A stretch of 64,000 bases of DNA from Nitrosopumilaceae archaeon (GCA_030041535.1 JASHNR010000058.1:1-64000), one strand, 5' to 3'; numbered from the stretch's first letter, positions 25,511-34,000 are shown. Notes: generated by a model from the sequence alone, not told the origin. Made by a program: numbers and translations.

Positions 25511-25645
25511 CTAACCGCCAGTAGCAGCATCAAACAAGGCACATTCACATTTATCGCGTTCACCACAAAATGGGCAAACACAAACACATTTTTCAATTGG
25601 ATTACTACATTGAACACAAACCGCAAACTCTTCTTTGTGTTTCAA
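25511..25645 (-). CDS. Small Cys-rich zinc-ribbon-like protein (44 aa)
   Basis: This short frame on the minus strand starts with TTG at 25643-25645 and ends with TAG at 25511-25513. It encodes 44 residues with eight cysteines: C10 and C13 (CVQC), then C20, C22, C24, C27 (CVCVCPFC), then C33 and C35 (CEC). Two CxxC pairs spaced by 10 residues look like a zinc ribbon; the CxC pairs add further ligands. The frame stays open upstream of the TTG but has no ATG or GTG there that I can see. I know of no named family; the Cys spacing is the main evidence that it is coded. Confidence 0.55.
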   Translation of the reverse strand: MKHKEEFAVCVQCSNPIEKCVCVCPFCGERDKCECALFDAATGG

Positions 25646-25709
25646 TTCAATATTATTACACAGACTTGTTATAAATGAGTTTTTATATGATCTTTTGAGT
25701 GCGTTTTCA

Positions 25710-26696
25710 ATGAAAATTTTGCTTACTCGTAGCCTGCATGATTTTGCAGTAAAAGAGCTAAAGAAGAGATACCAAGTTGAGATCTACACGGGCAAGGTTC
25801 CAATATCGAAGGATTTGCTCATCTCTAAAATAAAGGACAAAGATGGTTTAATTTGTTATCCATATGACAAAATTGATTCAGATGTGATAAATGCAGGAGC
25901 CAAACTCAAGGCAATCTCTACTTTTAGTGTAGGTTACAATCACATTGATGTTAATACTGCGTTAGAAAGAGGAATTATTGTAAGTTATACCCCAGAGGTA
26001 CTTACAAGGGCTACAGCAGATCTTGCCATGACACTCATGCTATCTCTATTTCGGAGAGTCAGTGAGGGAGACGCATTGATTCGTAAAAAGGCATGGAGAA
26101 CCATATTTGGACCATATGAATTCCTCGGTACAGATCTGTATGGAAAAACCTTAGGTATATTCGGAATGGGAAGAATAGGCAAAGCAGTTGCAAAAAGAGC
26201 GCTCGGTTTTGAGATGAAATTGTTATACCACAACAGAAAACGACTTTCTTCTCAAGAAGAAAAGAGTTTGAATGCAAGATATGTTTCACTTGATGAGTTG
26301 TTCAGAAGAAGTGATGTGATAAGTATCCATGCTCCATACACATCACAGACGCATGAGATAGTGAATCTAAAATTGCTCAAGAGTATGAAGAAAGCCTCTT
26401 TTCTGATAAACACGGCCCGAGGCAAGATAATAAATGAAAAGGATCTTGTTGCTGCATTAAAGAAAAAGATTATCGCAGGCGCTGCCTTGGATGTATTTCA
26501 AAACGAACCCATAAGTGCTTCAAATCCTTTAATAGGATTAAAGAATGTGCTAATGACTCCTCATATTGGAAGTGCAACCATAGAAACTAGAAAAAAGATG
26601 GCAGAAATAACAGTAAAAAACTTGGTTCTTTCACTTGCTAGGAAAAAACCAATCTATCAAGTTAAAGTTGAATCAGGTCATTTGGATCAATTTTAA
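25710..26696 (+). CDS. D-isomer-specific 2-hydroxyacid dehydrogenase
   Basis: This NAD(P)-dependent D-2-hydroxyacid dehydrogenase of 328 aa belongs to the glyoxylate/hydroxypyruvate reductase and phosphoglycerate dehydrogenase family. It has GIFGMGRIGKAVAKRA in the Rossmann domain (about 150-165) and the catalytic Arg in INTARGKIINE, Glu in FQNEP and His in MTPHIGSAT. There is no C-terminal ACT domain, so it resembles glyoxylate reductase more than SerA. I chose the ATG at 25710 (MKILLTRSL); the upstream extension of 25 residues is not family-like. Its end overlaps the convergent gene by 35 nt. Confidence 0.87.
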   Translation: MKILLTRSLHDFAVKELKKRYQVEIYTGKVPISKDLLISKIKDKDGLICYPYDKIDSDVINAGAKLKAISTFSVGYNHIDVNTALERGIIVSYTPEVLTRATADLAMTLMLSLFRRVSEGDALIRKKAWRTIFGPYEFLGTDLYGKTLGIFGMGRIGKAVAKRALGFEMKLLYHNRKRLSSQEEKSLNARYVSLDELFRRSDVISIHAPYTSQTHEIVNLKLLKSMKKASFLINTARGKIINEKDLVAALKKKIIAGAALDVFQNEPISASNPLIGLKNVLMTPHIGSATIETRKKMAEITVKNLVLSLARKKPIYQVKVESGHLDQF

Positions 26697-26922
26697 TGCA
26701 ACTTGTTCCCACTGGCTTTAGATCTGAAAAGTGAATCGATCCCTGCGGAATTTTGCCTTCTTTCTGTAAAGAACCCAATTTATCAACAAATATCTTCTTG
26801 TGGTTGTCACATGTAACTCCAACCATGTATTCATCATCCTTGGATTTTACTGAGATCACAAACTCTGGAGGCATTGGACAATCTTGTCCATCTTTCCTAA
26901 TAGAGCAATGTTCTGGAAACAC
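26662..26922 (-). CDS. Small hypothetical protein
   Basis: I do not recognise this 86-aa protein. It has four cysteines, three near the N-terminus (EHCSIRKDGQDCPMPPEF and GVTCDNHKK), one later (TSCIKID), plus His residues, so metal binding is possible. The start is GTG. Its 3' end overlaps the hydroxyacid dehydrogenase by 35 nt on the opposite strand. The long convergent overlap lowers confidence, but the composition is protein-like. Confidence 0.55.
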   Translation of the reverse strand: MFPEHCSIRKDGQDCPMPPEFVISVKSKDDEYMVGVTCDNHKKIFVDKLGSLQKEGKIPQGSIHFSDLKPVGTSCIKIDPNDLIQL

Positions 26923-27115
26923 AGTTCCTTTTCGTTATTTAATAATATTAAGTTTGGTCAAATATACGCAAGGCCATGATCATTCTCCTCATACGGATAT
27001 TACATTCATGTAAATTCTGATGGAAAAAATGTGATTACAAAGAATTTAACACTATAGTTCAAATTTTTTCAAATTCTAAAAAATTAGATTCAGAAGATGA
27101 ATAGGAAAATTAAGG

Positions 27116-27212
27116 CGCCGGGAGAGAGATTTGAACTCTCGGACCCTTGCGAGTACGCGCTTTATGGTTTTCATTTCCAGGCGCGCGCCCTACCAGGCTA
27201 GGCGACCCCGGC
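27116..27212 (-). tRNA. tRNA-Ser (anticodon GGA) with a 13-nt intron
   Basis: On the minus strand the sequence folds as a class II tRNA. The acceptor stem is GCCGGGG/TCCCGGC, the D stem GCCT/GGGC and the T arm GAGAG-TTCAAAT-CTCTC; the variable arm pairs ACTC with GGGT around GCAA, and the discriminator is G, as expected for tRNA-Ser. The anticodon stem CGCGC/GCGCG encloses 20 nt, which is a 7-nt loop CTGGAAA plus 13 extra nt at the usual 37/38 position. Anticodon GGA reads UCU and UCC. TGG in the loop can pair with CCA in the intron, giving a bulge-helix-bulge-like splice site. The mature length would be 84 nt. CCA is not encoded. Confidence 0.9.
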
Positions 27213-27291
27213 ATTAATTCGCCAAGTCAACTTCGTTGTAAAAATCGACCATATATTACGTTAATTAATACATAATGCAAATTCAGTAGTA

Positions 27292-27741
27292 TTACTGAAA
27301 GATGTTTATTGTAACTGATTTTTTCAACGCATTGTCTGTGTCTGGCGATGTGTTAGACTCGATTTCATACCTGCCTTCAATAACTTTACTTCCATCGGTT
27401 TTTGTTTGATTCCAGACAAATATTTTCTCTTCATGAGGATTCAGTGTAGAAAGCGTTTGTGTAGATACTGGTGAATATATGATAGTACCATCCAAACCCC
27501 TAATCTTTAATCCAAATGAAGAATCAGAAAACGTCAGAGGCACTGTGCCTGAATTAATTATCCTTATGTGAACTGGCTCATCTAGGTGATAGTTTATTTT
27601 TTCCGGAATTATGGAAAGCGACGGTCCATTTTGGTAAACTAGAGAAGGGGTCTGATTGGAGATTTGAAACAAGTAAGCTCCTAGTATTCCTGCGCCTATT
27701 GCTCCTACAACAAAACAAATCGTAGCTCCTTTTGGGATCAA
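27292..27741 (-). CDS. Membrane-anchored Ig-like protein of unknown function
   Basis: This 149-aa protein has an N-terminal membrane helix (about 8-27: CFVVGAIGAGILGAYLF), which could be an uncleaved anchor or signal. It is followed by a beta-sandwich-like extracellular domain with EPVHIRIINSGTVPLTFSDSSFGLKI and NPHEEKIFVWNQT. This layout resembles BsuPI/Ig-like domains seen in many thaumarchaeal surface proteins. It lies 27 nt upstream of nothing co-directional except the tRNA, and just downstream of Cbf5. Function unknown. Confidence 0.68.
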   Translation of the reverse strand: MIPKGATICFVVGAIGAGILGAYLFQISNQTPSLVYQNGPSLSIIPEKINYHLDEPVHIRIINSGTVPLTFSDSSFGLKIRGLDGTIIYSPVSTQTLSTLNPHEEKIFVWNQTKTDGSKVIEGRYEIESNTSPDTDNALKKSVTINIFQ

Positions 27742-27768
27742 CTTTCAAAAGGTAATTTTGATTCCTTT

Positions 27769-28767
27769 TTAATTGTTAACTACTGCCCTTGAACGCCAGC
27801 TTTTGGGATAAGTGTTAGGAGCCATGATGATTCTTTTTATCTGAAATGCAAACCCTTTGGTATTTTCAACTATTTCATCTTCTGGCATTATGGCCTCTGC
27901 AAGAGCCACGATCTCTCCTTTTTGCGTATAGACGCCAACCAAGTCTCCTTTTTTAAGCCCATTTGAGATTTCAAGGATTCCAGGTATTGCCAATTGAGCA
28001 CCGTGACACAGTGCATCTACTGCAGAGTCCCTTATTACCACTGATTTTATCTCACTTAGACAATACTCAATTGGCATGAGTATTCTTCTTATCTTTGATT
28101 CGTCATTCTTTTCTTTCCATAATGCATATGCATCTACAAGGTCATGCATTTTCACAAGATTTGAATCTTCATTAAATTGTCCCACCCGTGTTCTCCTTAA
28201 CTCTATCATTGTAGCTCCGGGTCCCAAAATTTCTCCCATATCATAGAAAATTTTTCGGATATACGTTCCTGCTTCACACAATATACGTAAAAGTAAGAGT
28301 CGTTCCTTTTCTTCTACAACTTCGATTTCATACACATTTCTTATTCTGGTCTGCCTTGATACAGCTGATCGTTGTGGGGGTTTTTGGTAAATCTTTCCTG
28401 TCAATAATTTCAGCACTTGGCCCAATTTTTCTTTAGAAGGTAGCGAGTGAAGTCTGCCTAAAGCATGATATTCCTTTGGTCCAAGCAAAAGAACTATCAA
28501 TGCTTTGGTTGCTTCACCAAAACCAATTGGCAAAAGTCCCGAGACTTGCGGATCCAAAGTACCGCTATGCCCCGCCTTTGACACATTCAATATTTTCTTT
28601 ACCCACGAAACAGTCTCATGGCTTGTGGGACCATTTGGTTTATCCAGCAATATGAAACCATAATTGAGAAGTTGTTCTATCGATCTTTTATCATAATAAG
28701 TACCATATGAGTCATTTGTTATGTCCTGATCTATGACTCTAAGATTTTCTACTTGTTTGAGTGTCAT
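27769..28767 (-). CDS. cbf5: tRNA/rRNA pseudouridine synthase Cbf5 (TruB family)
   Basis: Cbf5 is the catalytic subunit of archaeal H/ACA ribonucleoproteins and also makes Psi55 in tRNA. The 332-aa protein contains GFILLDKPNGPTSHETVSWV (about 37-56), the catalytic motif AGHSGTLDPQVSGLLPI with the nucleophile Asp (about 70-86), and YIRKIFYDMGE. A C-terminal PUA domain (about 240-320) begins near IKSVVIRDSAVDALCHGAQL. The order Cbf5-Cmk-DUF106-Adk-SecY matches the common archaeal secY neighbourhood. Its start overlaps Cmk by 29 nt. Confidence 0.93.
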   Translation of the reverse strand: MTLKQVENLRVIDQDITNDSYGTYYDKRSIEQLLNYGFILLDKPNGPTSHETVSWVKKILNVSKAGHSGTLDPQVSGLLPIGFGEATKALIVLLLGPKEYHALGRLHSLPSKEKLGQVLKLLTGKIYQKPPQRSAVSRQTRIRNVYEIEVVEEKERLLLLRILCEAGTYIRKIFYDMGEILGPGATMIELRRTRVGQFNEDSNLVKMHDLVDAYALWKEKNDESKIRRILMPIEYCLSEIKSVVIRDSAVDALCHGAQLAIPGILEISNGLKKGDLVGVYTQKGEIVALAEAIMPEDEIVENTKGFAFQIKRIIMAPNTYPKSWRSRAVVNN

Positions 28768-29323
28768 AATGATTTTTCACTGCCTTCTTTGCAAGTTCAA
28801 GCACTTGAACTGGACCTAGACCGTCTGTATTTATTATTTGGTCAAACACAGATAGATCATCTCCAAAATTAAAATCATATAGTTTCTTGTATATCATTTT
28901 ATTTTCTTCGTATCTTTTTTTCACAATTCCAAGTGCATGTTCATACGATATATGATCTCTTGTTGTCATCCTTTTTGCACTAATTTCTTGTGAGCCGTCA
29001 AGCCAGATTTTAATTCCGTCCTTAACCAGCCAAGGAAGAGTATAGCTAGTTATGACTACATCCTCTGTTAGAAACATTTTCTTTAGTTTCTCATCAACTA
29101 TTTTGTCAAATTCTGAATTACCTTTCCTCATGTTCAGAAATTTCATTCCTGCTTCAGTATCCCAGAAATCATTCTTCTCAGTCTGAAATCCTTCTTCTTT
29201 TGCCATCTCTTTGAGTACGTCGCCTCCACTAATGTATTTCAGGTCAAATTCTTTTGCAAGACCCTTTGCGATTGTAGTTTTTCCAATGGCTGGAGAACCC
29301 GATATTATTACTGATTTAAGCAA
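28739..29323 (-). CDS. cmk: Cytidylate kinase, archaeal type
   Basis: This kinase phosphorylates CMP/dCMP with ATP. The 194-aa protein has the P-loop SGSPAIGKTTIAKGLA (about 8-23), GGDVLKEMA in the NMP-binding part and KRMTTRDHISYEHA near the lid. It has the reduced archaeal length. TTG start (LLKSVIIS), 1 nt after the DUF106 gene. It is part of the Cbf5-to-L18 gene run. Confidence 0.88.
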   Translation of the reverse strand: MLKSVIISGSPAIGKTTIAKGLAKEFDLKYISGGDVLKEMAKEEGFQTEKNDFWDTEAGMKFLNMRKGNSEFDKIVDEKLKKMFLTEDVVITSYTLPWLVKDGIKIWLDGSQEISAKRMTTRDHISYEHALGIVKKRYEENKMIYKKLYDFNFGDDLSVFDQIINTDGLGPVQVLELAKKAVKNHYDTQTSRKS

Positions 29324-29324
29324 T

Positions 29325-29942
29325 TCAACTTGTGTCCATGGTAGTCTTGGTAAGTCGCATGATTATGCCGCTAAAGGAAGCAGATGACAAGAAATACCAT
29401 GCCCAGAAATATAGATCGTTTACGTGTTTACATATACCAGGTGTAGATGCAACCTTCTCTGCTGTGCATGTGAGTTGGAAAAAGTTACCAGGAATGAAAT
29501 TTAGTGGTATTGGTGATACCGCAACCGTATAAGAAAAAAGGGGAGGCAGTACAAAATAAAATACCAGAATAAGAGGCAAGAATGTAATCATCATGGGTCT
29601 CATGTTCAATTGCATTAATTCCATATTCATCTTGTTCATGTAAGCAGATTTCTTGTTTAATTCATCTATCTTTTCTTGGTCTTTTGCTTTAAAGGCAGCA
29701 ATACGTTCTTTTTGCCAAGCTCTAGTGTCCTTGAGCAATTTCTTTACCTTATTTTGATCTACCATCTTACGTTTTATCATTGCATTGAAAAGATTGAGTC
29801 CAATTGCAATTAGCATAATGCCGATAACAGATGGAACCATTCCCTTTACTATCGGGTTGGTGCTTCCAAGAGGTCCTCGTGAAAGGCCTGGAATCTGCAA
29901 TGATATCATATTTAAGAAATCAAAGATTATGCTATGTTCCAT
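29325..29942 (-). CDS. DUF106 membrane protein (Oxa1/YidC/EMC3 superfamily)
   Basis: Archaeal DUF106 proteins are membrane insertases of the Oxa1/YidC/Get1/EMC3 superfamily, helping short hydrophobic proteins into the membrane. Here the protein has membrane helices near 38-55 (MVPSVIGIMLIAIGLNLF), about 120-140 (MITFLPLILVFYFVLPPLF) and about 175-195. A cytoplasmic coiled coil lies between the first two (KKLLKDTRAWQKERIAAFKAKDQEKIDELNKKSAYMNK), rich in Lys as in the family. I chose the ATG at 29942 (11-nt overlap with Adk); a GTG at 29960 is possible. Its position behind SecY and Adk is conserved in archaea. Confidence 0.85.
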   Translation of the reverse strand: MEHSIIFDFLNMISLQIPGLSRGPLGSTNPIVKGMVPSVIGIMLIAIGLNLFNAMIKRKMVDQNKVKKLLKDTRAWQKERIAAFKAKDQEKIDELNKKSAYMNKMNMELMQLNMRPMMITFLPLILVFYFVLPPLFSYTVAVSPIPLNFIPGNFFQLTCTAEKVASTPGICKHVNDLYFWAWYFLSSASFSGIIMRLTKTTMDTS

Positions 29943-30525
29943 GGTTAAATCCCATTGCACTTACGATCCCTCTTGCGGCCTCATCAATCTTGCCTTCAGT
30001 GTTAAGAACCATCTTTATTGGCGAGCCGCATAGTATAGAACAAGTTGAAAGCATTGCACTTGTAACATCAAGTTCTTTCTTTATTGCATCAATTGATACA
30101 ATATCACGGTTTCTTGTGTTATCTTTCATTCGCCTGTTGTAGATTTCCTCAGGTCGGGCAGTAATCATGATAAAGCTATCAGGCATTAGAATTTCTAAAA
30201 CATTATGAGGCAAGCCCGGATAGAACCCTTCCTTTGTCGAGATAAATGCATGAGTATCTACAATTACAGCCTCGTCTGTTATCGAAGCTATTTTTTCTGC
30301 AGCCATGGACTGGAGATCTTTTTGTTCTCGTACCGAAAGTTTACGAAGATCATCTCTGCTTTGAATTCCTTTGGTCTTTTTTGCCTCGTCAAACATCACA
30401 GTGCCAAATATAAAGACACTAACACTGATCTTTTTTTCTTTTAAGATATCAACAACCTTGGAAACGATGGTAGTTTTTCCAACCCCTGGAATTCCGACAA
30501 TTATTACTCTTTTACTTTCTACCAA
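29932..30525 (-). CDS. adkA: Adenylate kinase, archaeal type
   Basis: This enzyme interconverts ATP+AMP and 2 ADP. The protein starts VESKRVIIVGIPGVGKTTIVSK with the P-loop, then FGTVMFDEAKK and a long LSVREQKDLQSMAAEKI helix. It lacks the large lid of bacterial Adk, as in Sulfolobus and Methanococcus enzymes. I chose the TTG at 30525, which matches the family N-terminus; a GTG at 30534 would add three residues. It overlaps the end of SecY. Confidence 0.9.
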   Translation of the reverse strand: MVESKRVIIVGIPGVGKTTIVSKVVDILKEKKISVSVFIFGTVMFDEAKKTKGIQSRDDLRKLSVREQKDLQSMAAEKIASITDEAVIVDTHAFISTKEGFYPGLPHNVLEILMPDSFIMITARPEEIYNRRMKDNTRNRDIVSIDAIKKELDVTSAMLSTCSILCGSPIKMVLNTEGKIDEAARGIVSAMGFNHGT

Positions 30526-31945
30526 GCAACGCACCCAAGGCAGGCATTACTTCTTCTACTCTTTCTCTTACCAGTAGATTGTAATAGTTAATCAAGATGT
30601 CAACTGTAAGCAACATTCCTGTCCCTGAGCCAAAGGTTCCCAATACATTTGAAATACCAGCTAATAGTCCAAGAATAATAGAACCAATTATTGTAACAGA
30701 TGGGATGTATTTCTGTAGCAAGTCCTCTACAGGTTGATTAGAACGCCTAAAACCTGGTATTTGTACGTCTGCGTCTAACAAGTTCTTTGCAGCACTTTTA
30801 GCAGACAATCCTCCAAGTTCAATCCAAAGTCTGCCAAAGAGAACAACTATACCCACCATGAATAAAATGTACAGAACAGCTCGCATAGGATCCAGCGCGA
30901 CAGTATCAAGACCAAGAGGAGCTGTTACATAGTAAAGTATACCTCCCGTTGGAGTAGATGGCGAAGTTGGATCGAACATACCTAAGAAATTCAGAACCGG
31001 ATTTGCATTTCTAGGATTAAAGTTAGCCCAGAGTATTTGACCAATAAATACAGCATTAGCGGTGAGCGCGGAGGCCAAGATAACAGGAATGTTTGAAACA
31101 TACATCAACTTGATTGGATATACAGCGGAGAATCCTCGATATTTGGTTGATACGATAGGAATTTCCACCTTAATTCCTTGTGTATATACAAGAATTAGTA
31201 ACACACCAGCCGTAATGAGTAAACTAAAAATGCTAGGCAGTTGGTTTACTCGAAATAGAAGATTACTAAAGTTGCTGTGTATAATCGCATAAATGATATT
31301 TGCAAAAACTCCGACTGGCCCTCCATCACCCGCAGGAATTGGACTTATGAGTGACCAAATTATCTGTTGAGCTACACCTGCTGCAATGAATAAGCTAATT
31401 CCGCTTCCTATTCCCCAACCTTTCTGAACCAATTCATCCAACAACATGATTATTACCGATGCGCCGATGAGTTGTCCAATTAAAATAAAGGCAACCTCAT
31501 GGTTAGGAAGCCTTGGCCCATATACAGCCATTCCATATAGCGAAGACTCGGCAATGATTACAATATACGTTACAATTTTTGTTGCTGTTTGATAGAGCTC
31601 TCTATCCTCTGGCTTTTTGAAATCCAAATGAAATATTTCAGAACCCTTTAAGAGCTGCATCAAAAGTCCTGCTGTCACTATAGGCCCAATTCCCAACTCT
31701 ACTAAGGTTCCTTGCTGGGATGCAAAAATTACTCTTGCAAAGGCAAGAAAGTCAAATGCAGGGGTTGATGCTCCGTATAGTGGAGTCTGCCCCATAATCA
31801 TGTAAACGAATAGAGCTATTCCACACCATATCAAACGTATGTGTAAAGGAATTTTTTTCTTGGGTTTTGGTACCTGTGGAATGTAGGTCTCGGCTTTTGA
31901 AATTATGGTTCTAAGAAAACCCTTTGGTGCCTCTTCTTCACTCAT
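30512..31945 (-). CDS. secY: Protein translocase subunit SecY
   Basis: SecY is the channel of the Sec translocon in the cytoplasmic membrane. The 477-aa protein has ten membrane helices: YMIMGQTPLYGAS and the plug region near 50-75, LVELGIGPIVTAGLLMQLL, GSGISLFIAAGVAQQI, and SAKSAAKNLLDADVQIPGFRR, the cytoplasmic loop before the last helices. It overlaps L15 by 4 nt, the classical spc-operon arrangement. SecE is encoded separately at 43378. Confidence 0.96.
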   Translation of the reverse strand: MSEEEAPKGFLRTIISKAETYIPQVPKPKKKIPLHIRLIWCGIALFVYMIMGQTPLYGASTPAFDFLAFARVIFASQQGTLVELGIGPIVTAGLLMQLLKGSEIFHLDFKKPEDRELYQTATKIVTYIVIIAESSLYGMAVYGPRLPNHEVAFILIGQLIGASVIIMLLDELVQKGWGIGSGISLFIAAGVAQQIIWSLISPIPAGDGGPVGVFANIIYAIIHSNFSNLLFRVNQLPSIFSLLITAGVLLILVYTQGIKVEIPIVSTKYRGFSAVYPIKLMYVSNIPVILASALTANAVFIGQILWANFNPRNANPVLNFLGMFDPTSPSTPTGGILYYVTAPLGLDTVALDPMRAVLYILFMVGIVVLFGRLWIELGGLSAKSAAKNLLDADVQIPGFRRSNQPVEDLLQKYIPSVTIIGSIILGLLAGISNVLGTFGSGTGMLLTVDILINYYNLLVRERVEEVMPALGALLGRK

Positions 31946-32364
31946 ACTGCAGCAAGCACCTCACCACCAGACTTTTTGATTTTTTCTTCTGCAGCAGCAG
32001 AGAATCGCCCTACTTTTATGACGTAAGCGTTCTTTGTTTGTCCTCCTCCTAACAACTTGTCATAGCCAAGTTCTGAGAGATCTATTACCTTCTTTCCGCC
32101 TTCTTGTTTTCCATGTTTTGCGTAGATATCATCTAGATCTCTTACACTTGCCCATTTCCTAACTAGGTTTGGATGTGGCGGGTGAGTAGAATCATGACCA
32201 AAATGTTTTGGATCTGTTAAAAGCATCCTGATAAAGTGATGTTTGTGCATACCAGATTGTCCAAGACCTCCCTTGTGACCGCTGGCCCTATGTTGTCCTA
32301 TCTGTCCCCATCCATGATTTCGTCCTCCTCGGAATTTCCTTGTCTTTCGTAGTCTTGTTGCCAT
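31942..32364 (-). CDS. rpl15: Large ribosomal subunit protein L15 (uL15)
   Basis: The 140-aa protein begins with the basic KTRKFRGGRNHGWGQIGQHR stretch and ends with DKLLGGGQTKNAYVIKVGRFS...EKIKKSGGEVL, typical of archaeal L15. It overlaps SecY by 4 nt and follows L30 by one base. Confidence 0.95.
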   Translation of the reverse strand: MATRLRKTRKFRGGRNHGWGQIGQHRASGHKGGLGQSGMHKHHFIRMLLTDPKHFGHDSTHPPHPNLVRKWASVRDLDDIYAKHGKQEGGKKVIDLSELGYDKLLGGGQTKNAYVIKVGRFSAAAEEKIKKSGGEVLAAV

Positions 32365-32365
32365 C

Positions 32366-32833
32366 TTAAATCATCATTTTTACTTGTGTAAGAAGTTCCT
32401 TATGATTTCCCAATATTCCTCCTTCACCATACATCTTCTTGGTGCTTCTCTTGAATCCATGTCTTGGAGGAGACAGAGCAAACCATGGTTTAAGCGGTTT
32501 TAATTTTGATAATGCAACAGCACCGTCTACTAATGATTTTGCCAGTTCATCAGTGTTTTTGAATCCAAGTTTTTCTATATCTTCAGAGGTAAGTTTTCGG
32601 TAGCCTTCTTTTCTGGCTCTTTTTTCTAAAAGTTCCTTTGTGGTGGTAATATCGATTACCTGCCAAGATACATAGTGCTTAATCTTGTCCAACATTCCTT
32701 TTGTATTATCTCGTTCTGGGACTATTGTGGCTCTAAATCTCTTGTCTAAGTGAAGTAGATCTAGAGTAGTGTTTGCCCAGTGTGGAACATTAATTGTTCC
32801 TTTCATTCTGATTACTAAGAAAGCTTTTCCCAT
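32366..32833 (-). CDS. rpl30: Large ribosomal subunit protein L30 (uL30)
   Basis: The 155-aa archaeal/eukaryal L30 is longer than bacterial L30. It has AFLVIRMKGTINVPHWANTTLDLLHL at the start and the archaeal C-terminal extension with PWFALSPPRHGFKRSTKKMYGEGG. It lies between S5 and L15 in the conserved order. Confidence 0.95.
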   Translation of the reverse strand: MGKAFLVIRMKGTINVPHWANTTLDLLHLDKRFRATIVPERDNTKGMLDKIKHYVSWQVIDITTTKELLEKRARKEGYRKLTSEDIEKLGFKNTDELAKSLVDGAVALSKLKPLKPWFALSPPRHGFKRSTKKMYGEGGILGNHKELLTQVKMMI

Positions 32834-32839
32834 CTATAC

Positions 32840-33469
32840 TCAACCTTGACTAAATGTTTGTCTCAAGCAATTCAAAACTGCCCGTGATGTAGAGGTCATT
32901 GTATTCGTGGATCCTTTGCTTTTTGTCCACGCATCTTTCAGACCTGCAAGTTTTAACAGATTTTTAATATTGCCACCTGCGACTAACCCAAGACCTCTAG
33001 GTCCTGGAATAATTTCAACTGTTACACTTCCGCCTCTACCTCTGACTTTGAAAGGTACAGAATGTTTCTGATCACACCTACACTCCCAGCTTCCACAGCC
33101 CAGTTTCACCGGACTTACGTTAAGATAAGCTTGACTGGTGGCTTTCTCAATAGCAATTCTCATTTGTTTTGATTTTCCTTGTCCTATACCAAGCCATCCA
33201 TTTTCATCACCTGCTGCCACGAGTGCCTTGAATCTTGTATATTCTCCGTTGGTAGTCTGCTTTTGGACTATGCCTACATCTATGACCTCCGTTTTGATAC
33301 CTGGTAATAATTTCTTGATAATTCCTGATTCTTGAATTCTATAACCATTTTCATAGATTTCTTTCATGGAAGTAATCTTGTTAGTAGCAACTAGCTTTCC
33401 CAATGTAGTTCTTGGTACCCATTCGACTTCAGGTTCTCTAGATCTTTGTCTTGTCTCTGATCTGCTCAT
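32840..33469 (-). CDS. rps5: Small ribosomal subunit protein S5 (uS5)
   Basis: The 209-aa protein has the S5 N-terminal RNA-binding domain (FKALVAAGDENGWLGIGQGK, about 83-102) and the C-terminal domain with GRGGSVTVEIIPGPRGLGLVAGG. It includes the archaeal four-residue cluster CGSWECRCDQKH. Its start overlaps L18 by 4 nt. Confidence 0.95.
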   Translation of the reverse strand: MSRSETRQRSREPEVEWVPRTTLGKLVATNKITSMKEIYENGYRIQESGIIKKLLPGIKTEVIDVGIVQKQTTNGEYTRFKALVAAGDENGWLGIGQGKSKQMRIAIEKATSQAYLNVSPVKLGCGSWECRCDQKHSVPFKVRGRGGSVTVEIIPGPRGLGLVAGGNIKNLLKLAGLKDAWTKSKGSTNTMTSTSRAVLNCLRQTFSQG

Positions 33470-33954
33470 TTAGTCTTTACCTCATTATCTATTGCAGATT
33501 TTACCTTATCAATCTCATTTGCAACTTTGAGATATTTTCCAGTAAGCCTATCTGCAGAAGGAAACGTTTCCTCATCTGCAGGTACCTCAAGTCCAGCATC
33601 TATTATTCCTTTCAATGCTGCGGATATTCTCTGAGTGTACCGTCTAGTACCAACATAAAGAACTGCACTGTTGACACCGTGAGCCAGTGCTTTTTTACCT
33701 GCAAGATAACCTGTCAAATATGCGGCCGGTATACTTTTTCTCGAACCCTTCCAGCCTTTTTTCAAAAGATATCTAGAATGAGCTGACGACAGAACTTTAT
33801 CTCCTAATAGTTCCGGCTTGTGAATCTGTACAAGCGTATTTTGATTTGATATCTGAACTGTGATAAAGTCTCTCCTACCCATGAGAAGATTTCTTCTTCT
33901 TCCATAGTTTGTTTTCTCTTCACGAGACCTGCGCAATATTTGTGAATATCTCAT
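33466..33954 (-). CDS. rpl18: Large ribosomal subunit protein L18 (uL18)
   Basis: L18 binds 5S rRNA. The 162-aa protein shows YGRRRNLLMGRRDFITVQIS and HGVNSAVLYVGTRRYTQRISAALKGI. It is the first gene of L18-S5-L30-L15-SecY. In most archaea L19e and L32e stand directly upstream; here they are at 41432-42266. A TATA-like box at 33991 suggests a promoter of its own inside the end of the argF gene. Confidence 0.94.
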   Translation of the reverse strand: MRYSQILRRSREEKTNYGRRRNLLMGRRDFITVQISNQNTLVQIHKPELLGDKVLSSAHSRYLLKKGWKGSRKSIPAAYLTGYLAGKKALAHGVNSAVLYVGTRRYTQRISAALKGIIDAGLEVPADEETFPSADRLTGKYLKVANEIDKVKSAIDNEVKTK

Positions 33955-33990
33955 CTATACTACCTATTTACAAAAAATTTTGGTGAAGCT

Positions 33991-33999
33991 CTTATAAAC
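33991..33999 (-). promoter_or_regulatory. TATA-like box upstream of L18
   Basis: On the minus strand GTTTATAAG lies about 41 nt before the L18 ATG, touching the argF gene's stop. It would give a message with a short 5' leader of about 15 nt. The L18 operon may thus be transcribed apart from FtsY-OTCase. Confidence 0.35.
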
Positions 34000-34000
34000 G

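Noticed and set aside
26923-27115. Possible attachment site or mobile element next to tRNA-Ser
   Set aside because: No integrase, no direct repeat of the tRNA end and no foreign-looking gene nearby.
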